From NCBI RefSeq assembly GCF_030848495.1, contig NZ_JAVDDT010000007.1, positions 124,001 through 188,000 of the forward strand: DNA of 64,000 nucleotides, in the 5' to 3' direction. The DNA comes from Natronospira bacteriovora. Lineage in GTDB: Bacteria > Pseudomonadota > Gammaproteobacteria > Natronospirales > Natronospiraceae. A program made the position numbers and the translations under genes. This document shows, piece after piece, positions 50,104-58,967 of the stretch (position 1 is its first letter; every line of letters starts with the position of its first letter). The notes beneath the pieces were generated by a model. It did not search any database. It had not been told where the DNA came from and saw only the letters and a program-made list of their open reading frames with translations.

Positions 50104-52899
50104 ATGCAGGCTGACATTCGCAGTTCTTCTTCCGTGTTTCTGGTACTGGCCCTGGTGACGGGGCTATTGCCGGCCACGGCGGCGGCGGACTGGGCCCAGA
50201 CCCTGGAGCGGATTTCCTCCGGTGTGGTTCAGATCCGCGTGGATGCCCCTCGGCCTTTCGATACCGAGTGGGAGAACAGCACCGAGGCCACCGGCTTCGT
50301 GGTGGATGCGGAACGCGGCATCATCCTGACCAACCGTCATGTGGTGTACCCGGGGCCTGTGGTGGCCGAGGCGGTGTTTCAGAACTCCGAGGAGGTGGAC
50401 CTGGTGCCCCTCTATCGCGATCCGGTGCATGACTTCGGTTTCTTCCAGTACGACCCCGGCAAGCTCCGCCATATCGAGCCGGTCAGCATTCCCCTGGTAC
50501 CGGATGCGGCACGGGTGGGTGAGGAAATCCGCGTCGTCGGCAATGATGCGGGCGAACGCCTGTCCATTCTTTCCGGAACCCTGGCGCGCCTGGACCGGGA
50601 AGCCCCCAACTATGGCCGAGGCCGCTACAACGACTTCAACACGTTCTATTTCCAGGCCGCTTCCGGGACCAGCGGAGGCTCTTCCGGGTCACCGGTGATC
50701 GACCGGGAAGGGCGGGCAATCGCCCTCAACGCCGGTGGGCGCATCGATGCCAGTTCCAGCTATTTTCTGCCGCTGGATCGGGCCATTCGTGTGCTCGAGA
50801 AGTTGCGTAATGGCGAGAACGTGACACGGGGTACCTTGCAGACCACCTTCGTCAGGCAGTCCTTTGATGAACTGCGCCGTCTGGGACTGGATGAGGCGAT
50901 GGAAAGCGCCGTTCGCATGAATTTTCCGGATCAGACCGGCATGTTGGTAGTGGATCAGGTGGTACCCGAAGGGCCGGCCCATGAAAGACTCCGTCCCGGC
51001 GATATTCTCCTGCGCATCGACGGCCGTCTGGTGACCCGATTCGTGCCCCTGGCAGAGATTCTGGATGAGCGGGTGGGGGAAACCCTGGCATTGGATATCC
51101 GGCGAGGCGAAGAGGAGATTCGGGTCGAATTGACCGTGGGCGATCTCAAGGCCATTACGCCGACGCGCTACGCCGAAGTCGGCGGTGCCGTTGTCAATCC
51201 GCTTTCCTACCAGCAGGCCCGCCACTTCAATCGCGCCCCGGGCGGTGTCTATGTCGCGTCGCCGGGCTTCATGTTCGGGCGCGCCGGGGTGCCTCGTGGC
51301 TCCATCATCCGGTCTGTCGGGGGCCAGCGAGTGGATACCCTGGACGATTTCCGGGCCGCCTTCGAGGCCCAGCCGGACGGCGCACGCGTGCCCGTGCGCT
51401 ACACCCGCCTGGATGAGCCGCGTCGGGAAGTGCTGGCCACCATGAACGTGGATCGCACCTGGTTCCCGGCCCGACTCTGCAGCCTGGACAGTGCCACCGG
51501 CCAGTGGCCGTGCGAGGACTTTGCCGAGCCGCCGGAGAATCGAGCGTTCCAGGCCGGAACGGTTCGATTCGGCGACTACGGTGATGCGCGTGCCCAGCGT
51601 CTGTCGCGCTCCCTGGTCTGGGTCGAGTTCGATATGCCGTTCCGCGTCGAAGGCATGGACGGGGTGGGTTTCACCGGCACCGGCGTGGTGGTGGACGCCC
51701 GGGAAGGCCTGGTGCTGGTGGATCGTGCGGCGGTGCCCAGCCGCATGGGTGACCTGCGCCTGACCTTCGCCAGTTCCCTGGAGGTGCCGGGCGAAGTGGT
51801 CTTCCTGCATCCGCTGAACAATCTGGCGCTGATCCAGTATGACCCGGCCCTGCTGGTGGGTAGCGACGTGCGCTCGGCCACTTTCAATCCGCGGCGGCCA
51901 CAGCCCGGTGATGAGCTCTGGGTGGTGGGGCATCGCCCCGATCAGAGTCTGGTCGCCCGCCGCACCGAGGCCGGTAGCATCGAGCCCCTGCGCCTGTCCC
52001 TGTCCTCCAGTTTCCGTTTCCGGGATGTGAATATCGATACCCTGTCCGTGGCCAATCCGCCCTCGGATGTGGGGGGTGTGCTGGCGGATCGCCACGGCCG
52101 TGTGCTGGCCCTGTGGGCCAATTACGGCAAGCAGGGGGCGCGTGGCGAAGCCTTCAAGGGGATTCCCGCCGATGTGATTCAGCATTCCCTGGCGCATGGT
52201 CGCAATGGCGAGGGGCTGCGATCCCTGGAAGTGGAGTTCCTGCTCATGCCCATGTCCAGCGCCCGCAAGCTGGGCCTGCCCGACAACTGGGCCAGCCGCC
52301 TTGCTGAACTGGAAGAGCGCCCCCGCGGGGTCCTGTCCGTGGAGCGCATCGTGGCCGGCGCACCGGCCGAGGATCGGCTGGAATCCGGTGACCTGCTGCT
52401 GGCGGTGGATGGGCGTGCGGTCAACGATTTCCACGCCCTGAACCAGGCCAGTCAGGCCGAAATCGTGCCCCTGACCGTGCTGCGGGACGGTGAGGTGCTG
52501 GAGCTGGAAGTACCCACCGTGCACCTGGACGGGCGCGGCATCGAGCGCATCGTGCAGTGGGCCGGCGCCACCCTGCATGAGCCACACCGGGCCATGGCCG
52601 CCCAGAGGGGCATTCCGCGGCGCGGCGTCTTCGTCTCCAATTTCAGCTACGGTTCACCGGCCAGCCGCCATGGCCTCAATCCGGGCCGCCGCATCATCGA
52701 AGTGGACGGTAAAACGGTCACGGATCTGGATGAATTCCTCGCCGCCGTGGCTGATCGCGAACACCGCAGCCCGGTGCGCCTGCGCCTGGAAGACTGGGAC
52801 GGCAGCACTTCCGTCACGACCCTCAAGCTGGACAAGTACTTCTGGCCCACCAGCGAAATCAACCGCGACGACGGCCGCTGGCGCCGCATTCAGCACTGA
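50104..52899 (+). CDS. tandem HtrA-like serine protease (Nma111/Ynm3 type)
   Basis: A 931-residue periplasmic protein with a signal peptide (about 1-28). First trypsin-like domain: His79 (TNRHVV), Asp110 (VHDFGF), Ser194 (GSSGSP). Two PDZ-like regions follow (about 265-480), including SYQQARHFNRAPGGVYVASPG. A second protease-like domain (about 530-710) aligns in layout but has VDRAAVP where the catalytic His should be, so it is inactive. Two more PDZ regions close the protein. This order is that of fungal Nma111; bacterial versions are rarely described. Confidence 0.85.
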   Translation: MQADIRSSSSVFLVLALVTGLLPATAAADWAQTLERISSGVVQIRVDAPRPFDTEWENSTEATGFVVDAERGIILTNRHVVYPGPVVAEAVFQNSEEVDLVPLYRDPVHDFGFFQYDPGKLRHIEPVSIPLVPDAARVGEEIRVVGNDAGERLSILSGTLARLDREAPNYGRGRYNDFNTFYFQAASGTSGGSSGSPVIDREGRAIALNAGGRIDASSSYFLPLDRAIRVLEKLRNGENVTRGTLQTTFVRQSFDELRRLGLDEAMESAVRMNFPDQTGMLVVDQVVPEGPAHERLRPGDILLRIDGRLVTRFVPLAEILDERVGETLALDIRRGEEEIRVELTVGDLKAITPTRYAEVGGAVVNPLSYQQARHFNRAPGGVYVASPGFMFGRAGVPRGSIIRSVGGQRVDTLDDFRAAFEAQPDGARVPVRYTRLDEPRREVLATMNVDRTWFPARLCSLDSATGQWPCEDFAEPPENRAFQAGTVRFGDYGDARAQRLSRSLVWVEFDMPFRVEGMDGVGFTGTGVVVDAREGLVLVDRAAVPSRMGDLRLTFASSLEVPGEVVFLHPLNNLALIQYDPALLVGSDVRSATFNPRRPQPGDELWVVGHRPDQSLVARRTEAGSIEPLRLSLSSSFRFRDVNIDTLSVANPPSDVGGVLADRHGRVLALWANYGKQGARGEAFKGIPADVIQHSLAHGRNGEGLRSLEVEFLLMPMSSARKLGLPDNWASRLAELEERPRGVLSVERIVAGAPAEDRLESGDLLLAVDGRAVNDFHALNQASQAEIVPLTVLRDGEVLELEVPTVHLDGRGIERIVQWAGATLHEPHRAMAAQRGIPRRGVFVSNFSYGSPASRHGLNPGRRIIEVDGKTVTDLDEFLAAVADREHRSPVRLRLEDWDGSTSVTTLKLDKYFWPTSEINRDDGRWRRIQH

Positions 52900-52911
52900 A
52901 AACCGGGGAAT

Positions 52912-53142
52912 GCGCCGCGAAATGGACGCGAAATACACGCAAAATCAAAAAAATGGTCACAGATGGACACAGATGAACACGGATGTTGTGGCCGTGCCAG
53001 ACCGAAGGTCGCTAGCAAGCAATAGAGTTCGTCGATTGCCGGAACACTGTCCTGGAGCCACCTAACCCCAATCTGTGTCCATCTGTGTTTATCTGTGGCT
53101 ATTCAATTATTTCGCGTTCATTTTGCGTGCATCTCGCGGCGC
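52912..53142. repeat. doubly armed inverted element, copy 1
   Basis: The outer arms are built of 11-bp CGCGAAATNNA units, the inner arms of 10-bp CACAGATGGA units; each is inverted at the other end. The core is 75-80 bases. Copy 2 at 54401 has the same orientation and core, so the pair brackets rlmI. No gene lies between 52900 and 53152. Confidence 0.88.
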
Positions 53143-53152
53143 TTTCCCCGCC

Positions 53153-54349
53153 TTACCAGCTCGGCAGGACTCGGAAGAAGGCGGTCTTGAGGTAGGCGGT
53201 TTCGGGGATGGCCGGGTGAATGGGGTGATCCGGGCCCTGGCCGCCGATTTCCAGCAGCTGGGCGGCACGGTCCACGTGGCGGGCTGAGGCCTGGACGGTG
53301 CGAATGAGTTCGTCCCGGGGCATATGGGCCGAGCAGGAGGCCGAGACCAGGATGCCGTCCTTGGCCAGCACCTGCAGGGCGGCCTGGTTGAGTTGGCGGT
53401 AGGCCTTCTTTCCCTGCTTGATGTCCTTGCGGCGCTTGATCAGGGCGGGCGGGTCGCACACGATGACGTCGAACTTCTCGCCGTTCTGGCGCAGCTCCTT
53501 CAGCACCGCCATCACATCCCCTTCCAGGGTATTGACCGAGAGCCCGTTCAGTTCCGCATTGCGCTGAATGCCGGCGATGGCCGCCTCGGAGCTGTCTACG
53601 CAGAGTACCTCATCGGCCCCGGCATGAGCGGCGCGCAGGCCCCAGGCGCCAAGGTAGCTGTACAGGTCGAGGACGCGGGCGCCCTTGTCGACATAGGCGG
53701 GCAGGCGTTCCCGCAGGGGGCGCTGGTCGAAGAACCAGCCGGTCTTCTGGCCACCCAGGGGGTCAAGGCTGAAGCGGAGGCCGGCTTCCTCGATCTCCAC
53801 CAGGCCGTCCAGTGCGCCGAATACGGTCTCCGGCGACTCCACCGGCAGGTTCTCCAGTTTTCGTACCGGGTTGTCGTTGCGGCTGACGATGGCCGAGGGC
53901 TGATACAGCTCCTCGATGGCCTGGTACACCTCGTCCCGGCGCACGTCCATGCCGGCGGTGCTCGCCTGCACGGCATAGACATCGCCAAAGCGCTCCACCA
54001 CCAGGCCGGGCAGGCCATCCGCCTCGCCAAAGACCAGGCGGCAGGCGCCCTCGCCGTAGAGCTTCTTGCGCAGGCCGTGGGCGATATTCAGGCGATGCTT
54101 GATCAGGGACTTGTCCAGTTCCACATCGGTCTGGCGGCTGATCATGCGACCGCCGATCAGGGAGTGGGGATTTACATAGGCGGTGCCCATGGGCTTGCCG
54201 CCCTGGGCCAGCACGTTCACCAGCTGGCCCGGCTCGAAATCCGTCAGCCGGCAGGCCTCACTGTCGATCTCATTGCTGAAGATCCAGGCATGCCCCGCCC
54301 GAAGCCGCCGATCCTCATTCTTCTTCAGACGCAGTTCCGCATGGCCCAT
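53153..54349 (-). CDS. rlmI: 23S rRNA (cytosine-C5)-methyltransferase RlmI-like
   Basis: A 398-residue protein with an N-terminal PUA domain (LRLKKNEDRRLRAGHAWIFSNEI) and a Rossmann methyltransferase domain with VLDLYSYLGAWG (SAM) and CDPPALIKRRKD. RlmI methylates C1962 in 23S rRNA. I start at the ATG at 54349, six bases after GGGAG; the ATG two codons earlier overlaps that site. It is flanked by two direct repeat elements. Confidence 0.9.
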   Translation of the reverse strand: MGHAELRLKKNEDRRLRAGHAWIFSNEIDSEACRLTDFEPGQLVNVLAQGGKPMGTAYVNPHSLIGGRMISRQTDVELDKSLIKHRLNIAHGLRKKLYGEGACRLVFGEADGLPGLVVERFGDVYAVQASTAGMDVRRDEVYQAIEELYQPSAIVSRNDNPVRKLENLPVESPETVFGALDGLVEIEEAGLRFSLDPLGGQKTGWFFDQRPLRERLPAYVDKGARVLDLYSYLGAWGLRAAHAGADEVLCVDSSEAAIAGIQRNAELNGLSVNTLEGDVMAVLKELRQNGEKFDVIVCDPPALIKRRKDIKQGKKAYRQLNQAALQVLAKDGILVSASCSAHMPRDELIRTVQASARHVDRAAQLLEIGGQGPDHPIHPAIPETAYLKTAFFRVLPSW

Positions 54350-54400
54350 GGTCATCTCCCGCCGGGTGAAAGGCCGGCAATTCTAACACCCACGGGAAAT

Positions 54401-54628
54401 GCGCCGCGAAATGGACGCGAAATACACGCAAAATTAAAAAAGCCACAGATGGACACAGATGAACACGGATGTTTTGGCCGTTCCAGGCCGAGGGTCTCTG
54501 GCACGCAATAGAGTTCGTCGCCTGCCGGAATACTGCCCTGAAGCCACCCGAACCCAATCTGTGTCCATCTGTGTTCATCTGTGGCTAATCAATCATTTAG
54601 CGTTCATTTTGCGTCCATTTCGCGGCGC
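54401..54628. repeat. doubly armed inverted element, copy 2
   Basis: It has the same architecture and most of the core sequence of copy 1 (GCAATAGAGTTCGTCG is shared exactly). The outer arms end GCGCCGCGAAATGGACGCGA on the left and its complement on the right, pairing better than in copy 1. It fills the gap between rlmI and lgt. Confidence 0.88.
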
Positions 54629-54711
54629 TTTTAATCACCGGTTCTCAGGCCGGGCCGGTATCCGGTAATATACCGGCACCCCAGACCCGCCGGACTCAAG
54701 GGAGACCCCGC

Positions 54712-55524
54712 ATGCATTACCCGGATATCGACCCGGTTGCCATTGAACTCGGGCCGATGGCCATTCACTGGTATGGCCTGATGTATGTCTTCGGGGTGGT
54801 GGGCGCCTGGTGGCTGCTGAGCCGTCGCCTGCGGCGGCCGGATGTGGGCTGGACCTCCAATGACCTGGCGGATCTGATCTTCTATGGGGTGCTGGGCATC
54901 ATCATTGGCGGCCGTTTGGGTTACATCCTGTTCTACAACCTGGGCGCCTACATCGACGACCCCTCCCTGATTCTGCGCATCTGGCAGGGCGGGATGAGTT
55001 TCCATGGGGGGCTGCTGGGCGTCCTGGTGGCCTGCTGGCTGTACGGCCGCCGCTACCAGCGCCAGTTCTTCGATATTACCGATTTCATCGCCCCCGTGGT
55101 GCCCATCGGCCTGGGTCTGGGGCGGATCGGAAATTTCATCAACAGCGAGCTCTGGGGCAAGCCCACCGACGGGCCCTTCGGCATGATCGTCCATGGCGTG
55201 GCACGTCATCCCTCTCAGCTGTATCAGGCCGCTCTGGAGGGCCTGGTGCTGTTCGTGGTGCTCTTCTGGCTGTCCTCCCGCCCCCAGCCACGAATGCTGA
55301 TTTCCGGCCTGTTTGCTCTGCTGTACGGCGTCTTCCGCTTCCTGGTGGAATTCGTTCGCATGCCGGACGAGCACATCGGCTACCTGGCCTGGGACTGGCT
55401 CACCATGGGGCAGGTGCTGTCCCTGCCGCTGATTCTGGTGGGCATTGCCCTGATCTATTTCTCACAGCGCCAGCGGGTGTACCCACCGAGCAAGGCGGAT
55501 CGCAACATCGAGAGTGAATCATGA
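54712..55524 (+). CDS. lgt: prolipoprotein diacylglyceryl transferase
   Basis: A 270-residue inner membrane enzyme with seven helices. Key residues are His98 (SFHGG) and Arg138 in the signature [13 protein letters not shown]. It transfers diacylglycerol from phosphatidylglycerol to the lipobox Cys of prolipoproteins such as BamD and the DUF885 protein here. thyA overlaps its 3' end (ATGA). Confidence 0.97.
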   Translation: MHYPDIDPVAIELGPMAIHWYGLMYVFGVVGAWWLLSRRLRRPDVGWTSNDLADLIFYGVLGIIIGGRLGYILFYNLGAYIDDPSLILRIWQGGMSFHGGLLGVLVACWLYGRRYQRQFFDITDFIAPVVPIGLGLGRIGNFINSELWGKPTDGPFGMIVHGVARHPSQLYQAALEGLVLFVVLFWLSSRPQPRMLISGLFALLYGVFRFLVEFVRMPDEHIGYLAWDWLTMGQVLSLPLILVGIALIYFSQRQRVYPPSKADRNIESES

Positions 55525-56315
55525 AGGCTTATCTGGATCTCATGCGCCATGTGCGTGAGCATGGTCAGCGCAAGGAAGACCGCACCGGCACCGGCACCCT
55601 GAGCGTGTTCGGTCATCAGATGCGTTTCAACCTGGCCGACGGTTTCCCGGCCGTGACCACCAAGAAGCTGCATTTTCGTTCCATCATTCATGAACTGCTG
55701 TGGTTCCTCAGTGGCGATACCAATATTCGCTACCTGCAGGAAAACAATGTCCGCATCTGGAACGAGTGGGCGGACGAGCAGGGTGACCTTGGGCCGGTGT
55801 ATGGCTACCAGTGGCGTTCCTGGCCCACGGCGGACGGGCAGAGTATCGATCAGATCAGCCAGGTGATGGAGCAGCTTCGCCGTACCCCCGACTCCCGACG
55901 CATGATCGTCTCCGCCTGGAACGTAGGCCAGCTGGATCAGATGGCGCTGGCCCCCTGTCACGCCTTCTTCCAGTTCTATGTGGCCGACGGCAGGCTGTCC
56001 TGCCAGCTCTATCAGCGCAGTGCCGATATCTTTCTCGGCCTGCCCTTCAATATCGCCTCCTATTCCATCCTGGTTCACATGATGGCCCAGCAGCTGGATC
56101 TGGATGTGGGTGACTTCATCTGGACCGGTGGCGACTGCCACCTTTACCTTAACCACCTGGAACAGGCGGACGAACAGCTGAGCCGTCAGCCCCGCCCTCT
56201 GCCAAGTCTGCATATCGCTCGGCGGCCTGACAGCCTGTTCGATTATCGCTTCGAAGACTTCGAAATCCGTGATTACGATCCCCATCCGCACATCAAGGCG
56301 CCGGTAGCCGTCTGA
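55521..56315 (+). CDS. thyA: thymidylate synthase
   Basis: A 264-residue enzyme with catalytic Cys146 ([10 protein letters not shown]) and the [11 protein letters not shown] start region. It methylates dUMP with methylene-tetrahydrofolate, linking to folA in this window. It overlaps lgt by four bases, the conserved lgt-thyA pair. Confidence 0.98.
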   Translation: MKAYLDLMRHVREHGQRKEDRTGTGTLSVFGHQMRFNLADGFPAVTTKKLHFRSIIHELLWFLSGDTNIRYLQENNVRIWNEWADEQGDLGPVYGYQWRSWPTADGQSIDQISQVMEQLRRTPDSRRMIVSAWNVGQLDQMALAPCHAFFQFYVADGRLSCQLYQRSADIFLGLPFNIASYSILVHMMAQQLDLDVGDFIWTGGDCHLYLNHLEQADEQLSRQPRPLPSLHIARRPDSLFDYRFEDFEIRDYDPHPHIKAPVAV

Positions 56316-56346
56316 GGGAACTTTGTCAGAGCCGGTGAGTCTCTTG

Positions 56347-56374
56347 TTGACAGGTGGCGCGGGCTTCGTATAAT
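56347..56374 (+). promoter_or_regulatory. strong sigma-70 promoter
   Basis: TTGACA at 56347-56352, a 16-base spacer and TATAAT at 56369-56374; both hexamers are perfect consensus. No gene starts within 390 bases downstream. Confidence 0.88.
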
Positions 56375-56380
56375 GCCGCC

Positions 56381-56521
56381 GGTCTTCAAGTGAAAGGAGG
56401 AACCCCCAGTTGGACGTTAGCAGTAGATGCCCGATCACGGGCAGGACAAGCTGAAGCCGCGAGGCCGTCTCACTGGAACTCCTTCCTGCTGACCGCTTCG
56501 CAGCTTCGCTGTGAAGCGGTC
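56381..56521 (+). ncRNA. candidate small RNA or structured leader
   Basis: This region follows the consensus promoter. It contains AAAGGAGGA, a GCCCG-ATCA-CGGGC hairpin, several GGA motifs and a final 13-bp stem (56491-56521) with a CTTCG loop but no T run. GTTAGCAG can pair with CTGCTGAC, in competition with that stem. A 14-codon frame from TTG at 56411 follows the AAAGGAGG site and could be a leader peptide. I match it to no RNA family I know. The rest of 56316-56774 shows no gene. Confidence 0.45.
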
Positions 56522-56774
56522 TAGCGTGAATCCCATCGCGAATCACTGCCGGCCTTCTGCCGGCCTCGCCAGATTCATCGCCAGCCCGTTTCTCTCAATG
56601 CAAACAGGTCTGCAAAGGCCAGGTTCGGCTCGTGTTCCTGAAATGGAAACACGATGCTGTTAGCCTGTATGCCATTGCGCTGATGTCTGTCAGCACTGTT
56701 TGCTCTGCTGTGCCTGTCGGTTATCGGGAAGTCGGTACCCTTTGAAACCGCCTGCATGGAGACAGGAGAGACCT

Positions 56775-57464
56775 ATGCGCAAGGAAGTTATTCTGGGCGC
56801 GGCTTTTGGTGCCGCCCTTGCCAGCCCCTTCACTGCCAACGCTTCCGGTGGCCACTGGCTGGTGGATGATGCCGCCATTTTTCCGCCCGGCACTCTTGGC
56901 CTGGAGCTGTGGTACGAGGACTTCGGTGATTCCACCAATGGCTTTGTCATCGAACCCGCCTACACTTTCAACAACGGTCTGGAACTGACCGGTGTCATCG
57001 AGTCCTTTTCCTTTGGTGACGGCCGGGAAGAGACCTATGGTGTCGAATTGAAATCCCTGTGGCGGGACTTTGAGGCCGGCGATGATTTCGGCATTGGCTG
57101 GGTGGTCGGTACCCGTAATGATGACGCCGGTTCTCTCGATGAGATTTTTGCCTATATCCCGGTGACTTTTCCGCTGACGGACGGCAACTGGCTGCTGCAC
57201 CTGAATGCCGGTTGGATGCAGGATCGAAGCGGCGCTGACAATAAGGATGGTTTTTTCTATGGCGTGGGATCCCAGTATGCGATCACACCTCGAATGGAGT
57301 TGATCGGAGAAGTGTTCACCGGCACCGGGGAAGATCTGCTGGCCCAGGCCGGGGTACGTTTTTCCTTGGGTGATGGCCCTGGGCTGATGGACATCAGCTA
57401 CGCTCGTAATCTGGATAACAGCGATGATGATTGGTTTACCATTGGCTTTGCCTGGGAATTCTGA
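56775..57464 (+). CDS. outer-membrane beta-barrel protein (unknown role)
   Basis: A 229-residue protein with a signal peptide (cleavage near ANA-SG, residue 23) and alternating strands ending in a terminal Phe (IGFAWEF), the outer-membrane barrel signal. Acidic composition. AGGAG precedes the ATG. I cannot assign a transport role; the closest feel is to small porin-like or YaiO-like barrels. It lies 69 bases before mgtE and could share its transcript. Confidence 0.75.
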   Translation: MRKEVILGAAFGAALASPFTANASGGHWLVDDAAIFPPGTLGLELWYEDFGDSTNGFVIEPAYTFNNGLELTGVIESFSFGDGREETYGVELKSLWRDFEAGDDFGIGWVVGTRNDDAGSLDEIFAYIPVTFPLTDGNWLLHLNAGWMQDRSGADNKDGFFYGVGSQYAITPRMELIGEVFTGTGEDLLAQAGVRFSLGDGPGLMDISYARNLDNSDDDWFTIGFAWEF

Positions 57465-57533
57465 GCTGAACCTATAACAATGACCCCGGGAAGCGACCAA
57501 ACCGCTTCCCTCCCGTAAGCGGGAGACGACGAA

Positions 57534-58898
57534 ATGGAAGGAAATAAAGATCTCTTGATTGAAGTGCGCGAGCTGCTCGAGCAGGAGAAGTGGGCAGAGG
57601 TCAAGCACCTGCTTGAAGATCAGCACATTCAAGATATCAGTCATGTGCTCAGTGATCTGGACGATGATCTCCAGCATCGTGTCTTCAAGGTGCTGGATCG
57701 TCCCTTGTGGGCTGAAGTATTTGCCTATCTCGACCATCGCTTGCAGATCATCCTGCTCGACCGGCTGAGCCAGGAGGAAGGACGCTACATTCTGCAGAAC
57801 ATGGCGGCGGACGACCGTACCGCCTTCCTGGAACGCCTGCCCGAGGAGGAGATGCGTAATCTCCTTCGTTTATTGCCACCGAGGGATGTGAAACAGGCGC
57901 TGCGCCTGCTGGGCTACCCGGAAGAGTCCGTTGGCCGCCTGATGACCCCACACTTCGTGGCAGTTCGGCCCGAGTGGAGTATTGCGCAGGCAATGGCGCA
58001 TATCCGCGAGCAGAGTGAGGAGGGCGAGACGGTCAACGTCATCTATGTCACGGATGACAATGAACAGCTGTTGGACATGATCGAGCTGAAGCGCTTCATT
58101 CTCGGTAAACCCGAGGAGAAAGTGGAGCGTATCATGGACGATGATGTGGTCAGTGTTACCGTGACGGATGACCGCGAAGAGGCTGTTCAGAAAATTCAGC
58201 ACTACGATATTGAGGCGCTGCCCGTGGCCGATGACAAGGGCCGGCTGGTGGGTATCGTGACGGTGGACGATGTGTTCGACGTGGCCGAGGCCGAGAGCAC
58301 CGAGGACTTCCAGAAGATGGGCTCGGTGGGTGTACTGAATCTGAGCCTCAAGGATGCTCAGCCCTCGCTGCTCTATCGTAAACGCGTCGGCTGGCTGGTG
58401 CTGCTGGTCTTCGTCAATCTGTTTTCGGGCGCTGCTATTGCCTATTTTGAGGCGACTATCGAGGCGGTAATCGCGCTAGTTATTTTCATGCCAATGTTGA
58501 TGGCCAGTGGCGGTAACGCAGGCGCACAGGCTTCGACGCTGATGGTGCGAGCACTGGGTACAGGTGATGTCCATCCGGGTGACTGGTTGCGGATGCTGCT
58601 GAAGGAGTTCGGGGTTGCGGCCGCCCTTGGGATTACCATGGGGCTCTGCGTGTCCGTTCTCGGGCTTTGGCGAGCGGGAGAGGAGGTCGCCATGGTAGTG
58701 GCTTTTTCCATGTTCTCGGTGGTTGTAGCCGGTTCGCTGCTCGGTACGCTGTTGCCCTTCATTCTGCAGAAACTGAAGCTGGATCCGGCGAGTGCCAGTG
58801 CGCCCTTGATCACGACCATGATCGATATCATCGGCATCATGATCTACTTCTCGATCGCCACCGCCATTCTGACCCTGCCGGATGCCGGTGCCGTCTGA
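57534..58898 (+). CDS. mgtE: magnesium transporter MgtE
   Basis: A 454-residue channel: N-terminal alpha-helical domain (1-130), two CBS domains (about 135-255, with ALPVADDKGRLVGIVTVDD), a plug helix and five membrane helices (about 285-454, including PMLMASGGNAGAQ). It admits Mg2+ and closes when cytoplasmic Mg2+ is high. A terminator follows. Confidence 0.96.
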   Translation: MEGNKDLLIEVRELLEQEKWAEVKHLLEDQHIQDISHVLSDLDDDLQHRVFKVLDRPLWAEVFAYLDHRLQIILLDRLSQEEGRYILQNMAADDRTAFLERLPEEEMRNLLRLLPPRDVKQALRLLGYPEESVGRLMTPHFVAVRPEWSIAQAMAHIREQSEEGETVNVIYVTDDNEQLLDMIELKRFILGKPEEKVERIMDDDVVSVTVTDDREEAVQKIQHYDIEALPVADDKGRLVGIVTVDDVFDVAEAESTEDFQKMGSVGVLNLSLKDAQPSLLYRKRVGWLVLLVFVNLFSGAAIAYFEATIEAVIALVIFMPMLMASGGNAGAQASTLMVRALGTGDVHPGDWLRMLLKEFGVAAALGITMGLCVSVLGLWRAGEEVAMVVAFSMFSVVVAGSLLGTLLPFILQKLKLDPASASAPLITTMIDIIGIMIYFSIATAILTLPDAGAV

Positions 58899-58918
58899 GC
58901 GACTCATAAGCGTGACAG

Positions 58919-58948
58919 AAACCCCGGCCTCGTGCCGGGTTTTTTTTA
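58919..58948 (+). terminator. intrinsic terminator of mgtE
   Basis: Stem CCCGGC / GCCGGG (58923-58928 with 58934-58939) with flanking AA/TT pairs and eight T residues. Confidence 0.93.
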
Positions 58949-58967
58949 TGGCTTTCTCTATGGCCCC

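Noticed and set aside
56316-56774. Magnesium or manganese riboswitch ahead of mgtE
   Set aside because: The conserved cores of M-box and yybP-ykoY motifs are not visible, and an outer-membrane gene intervenes.
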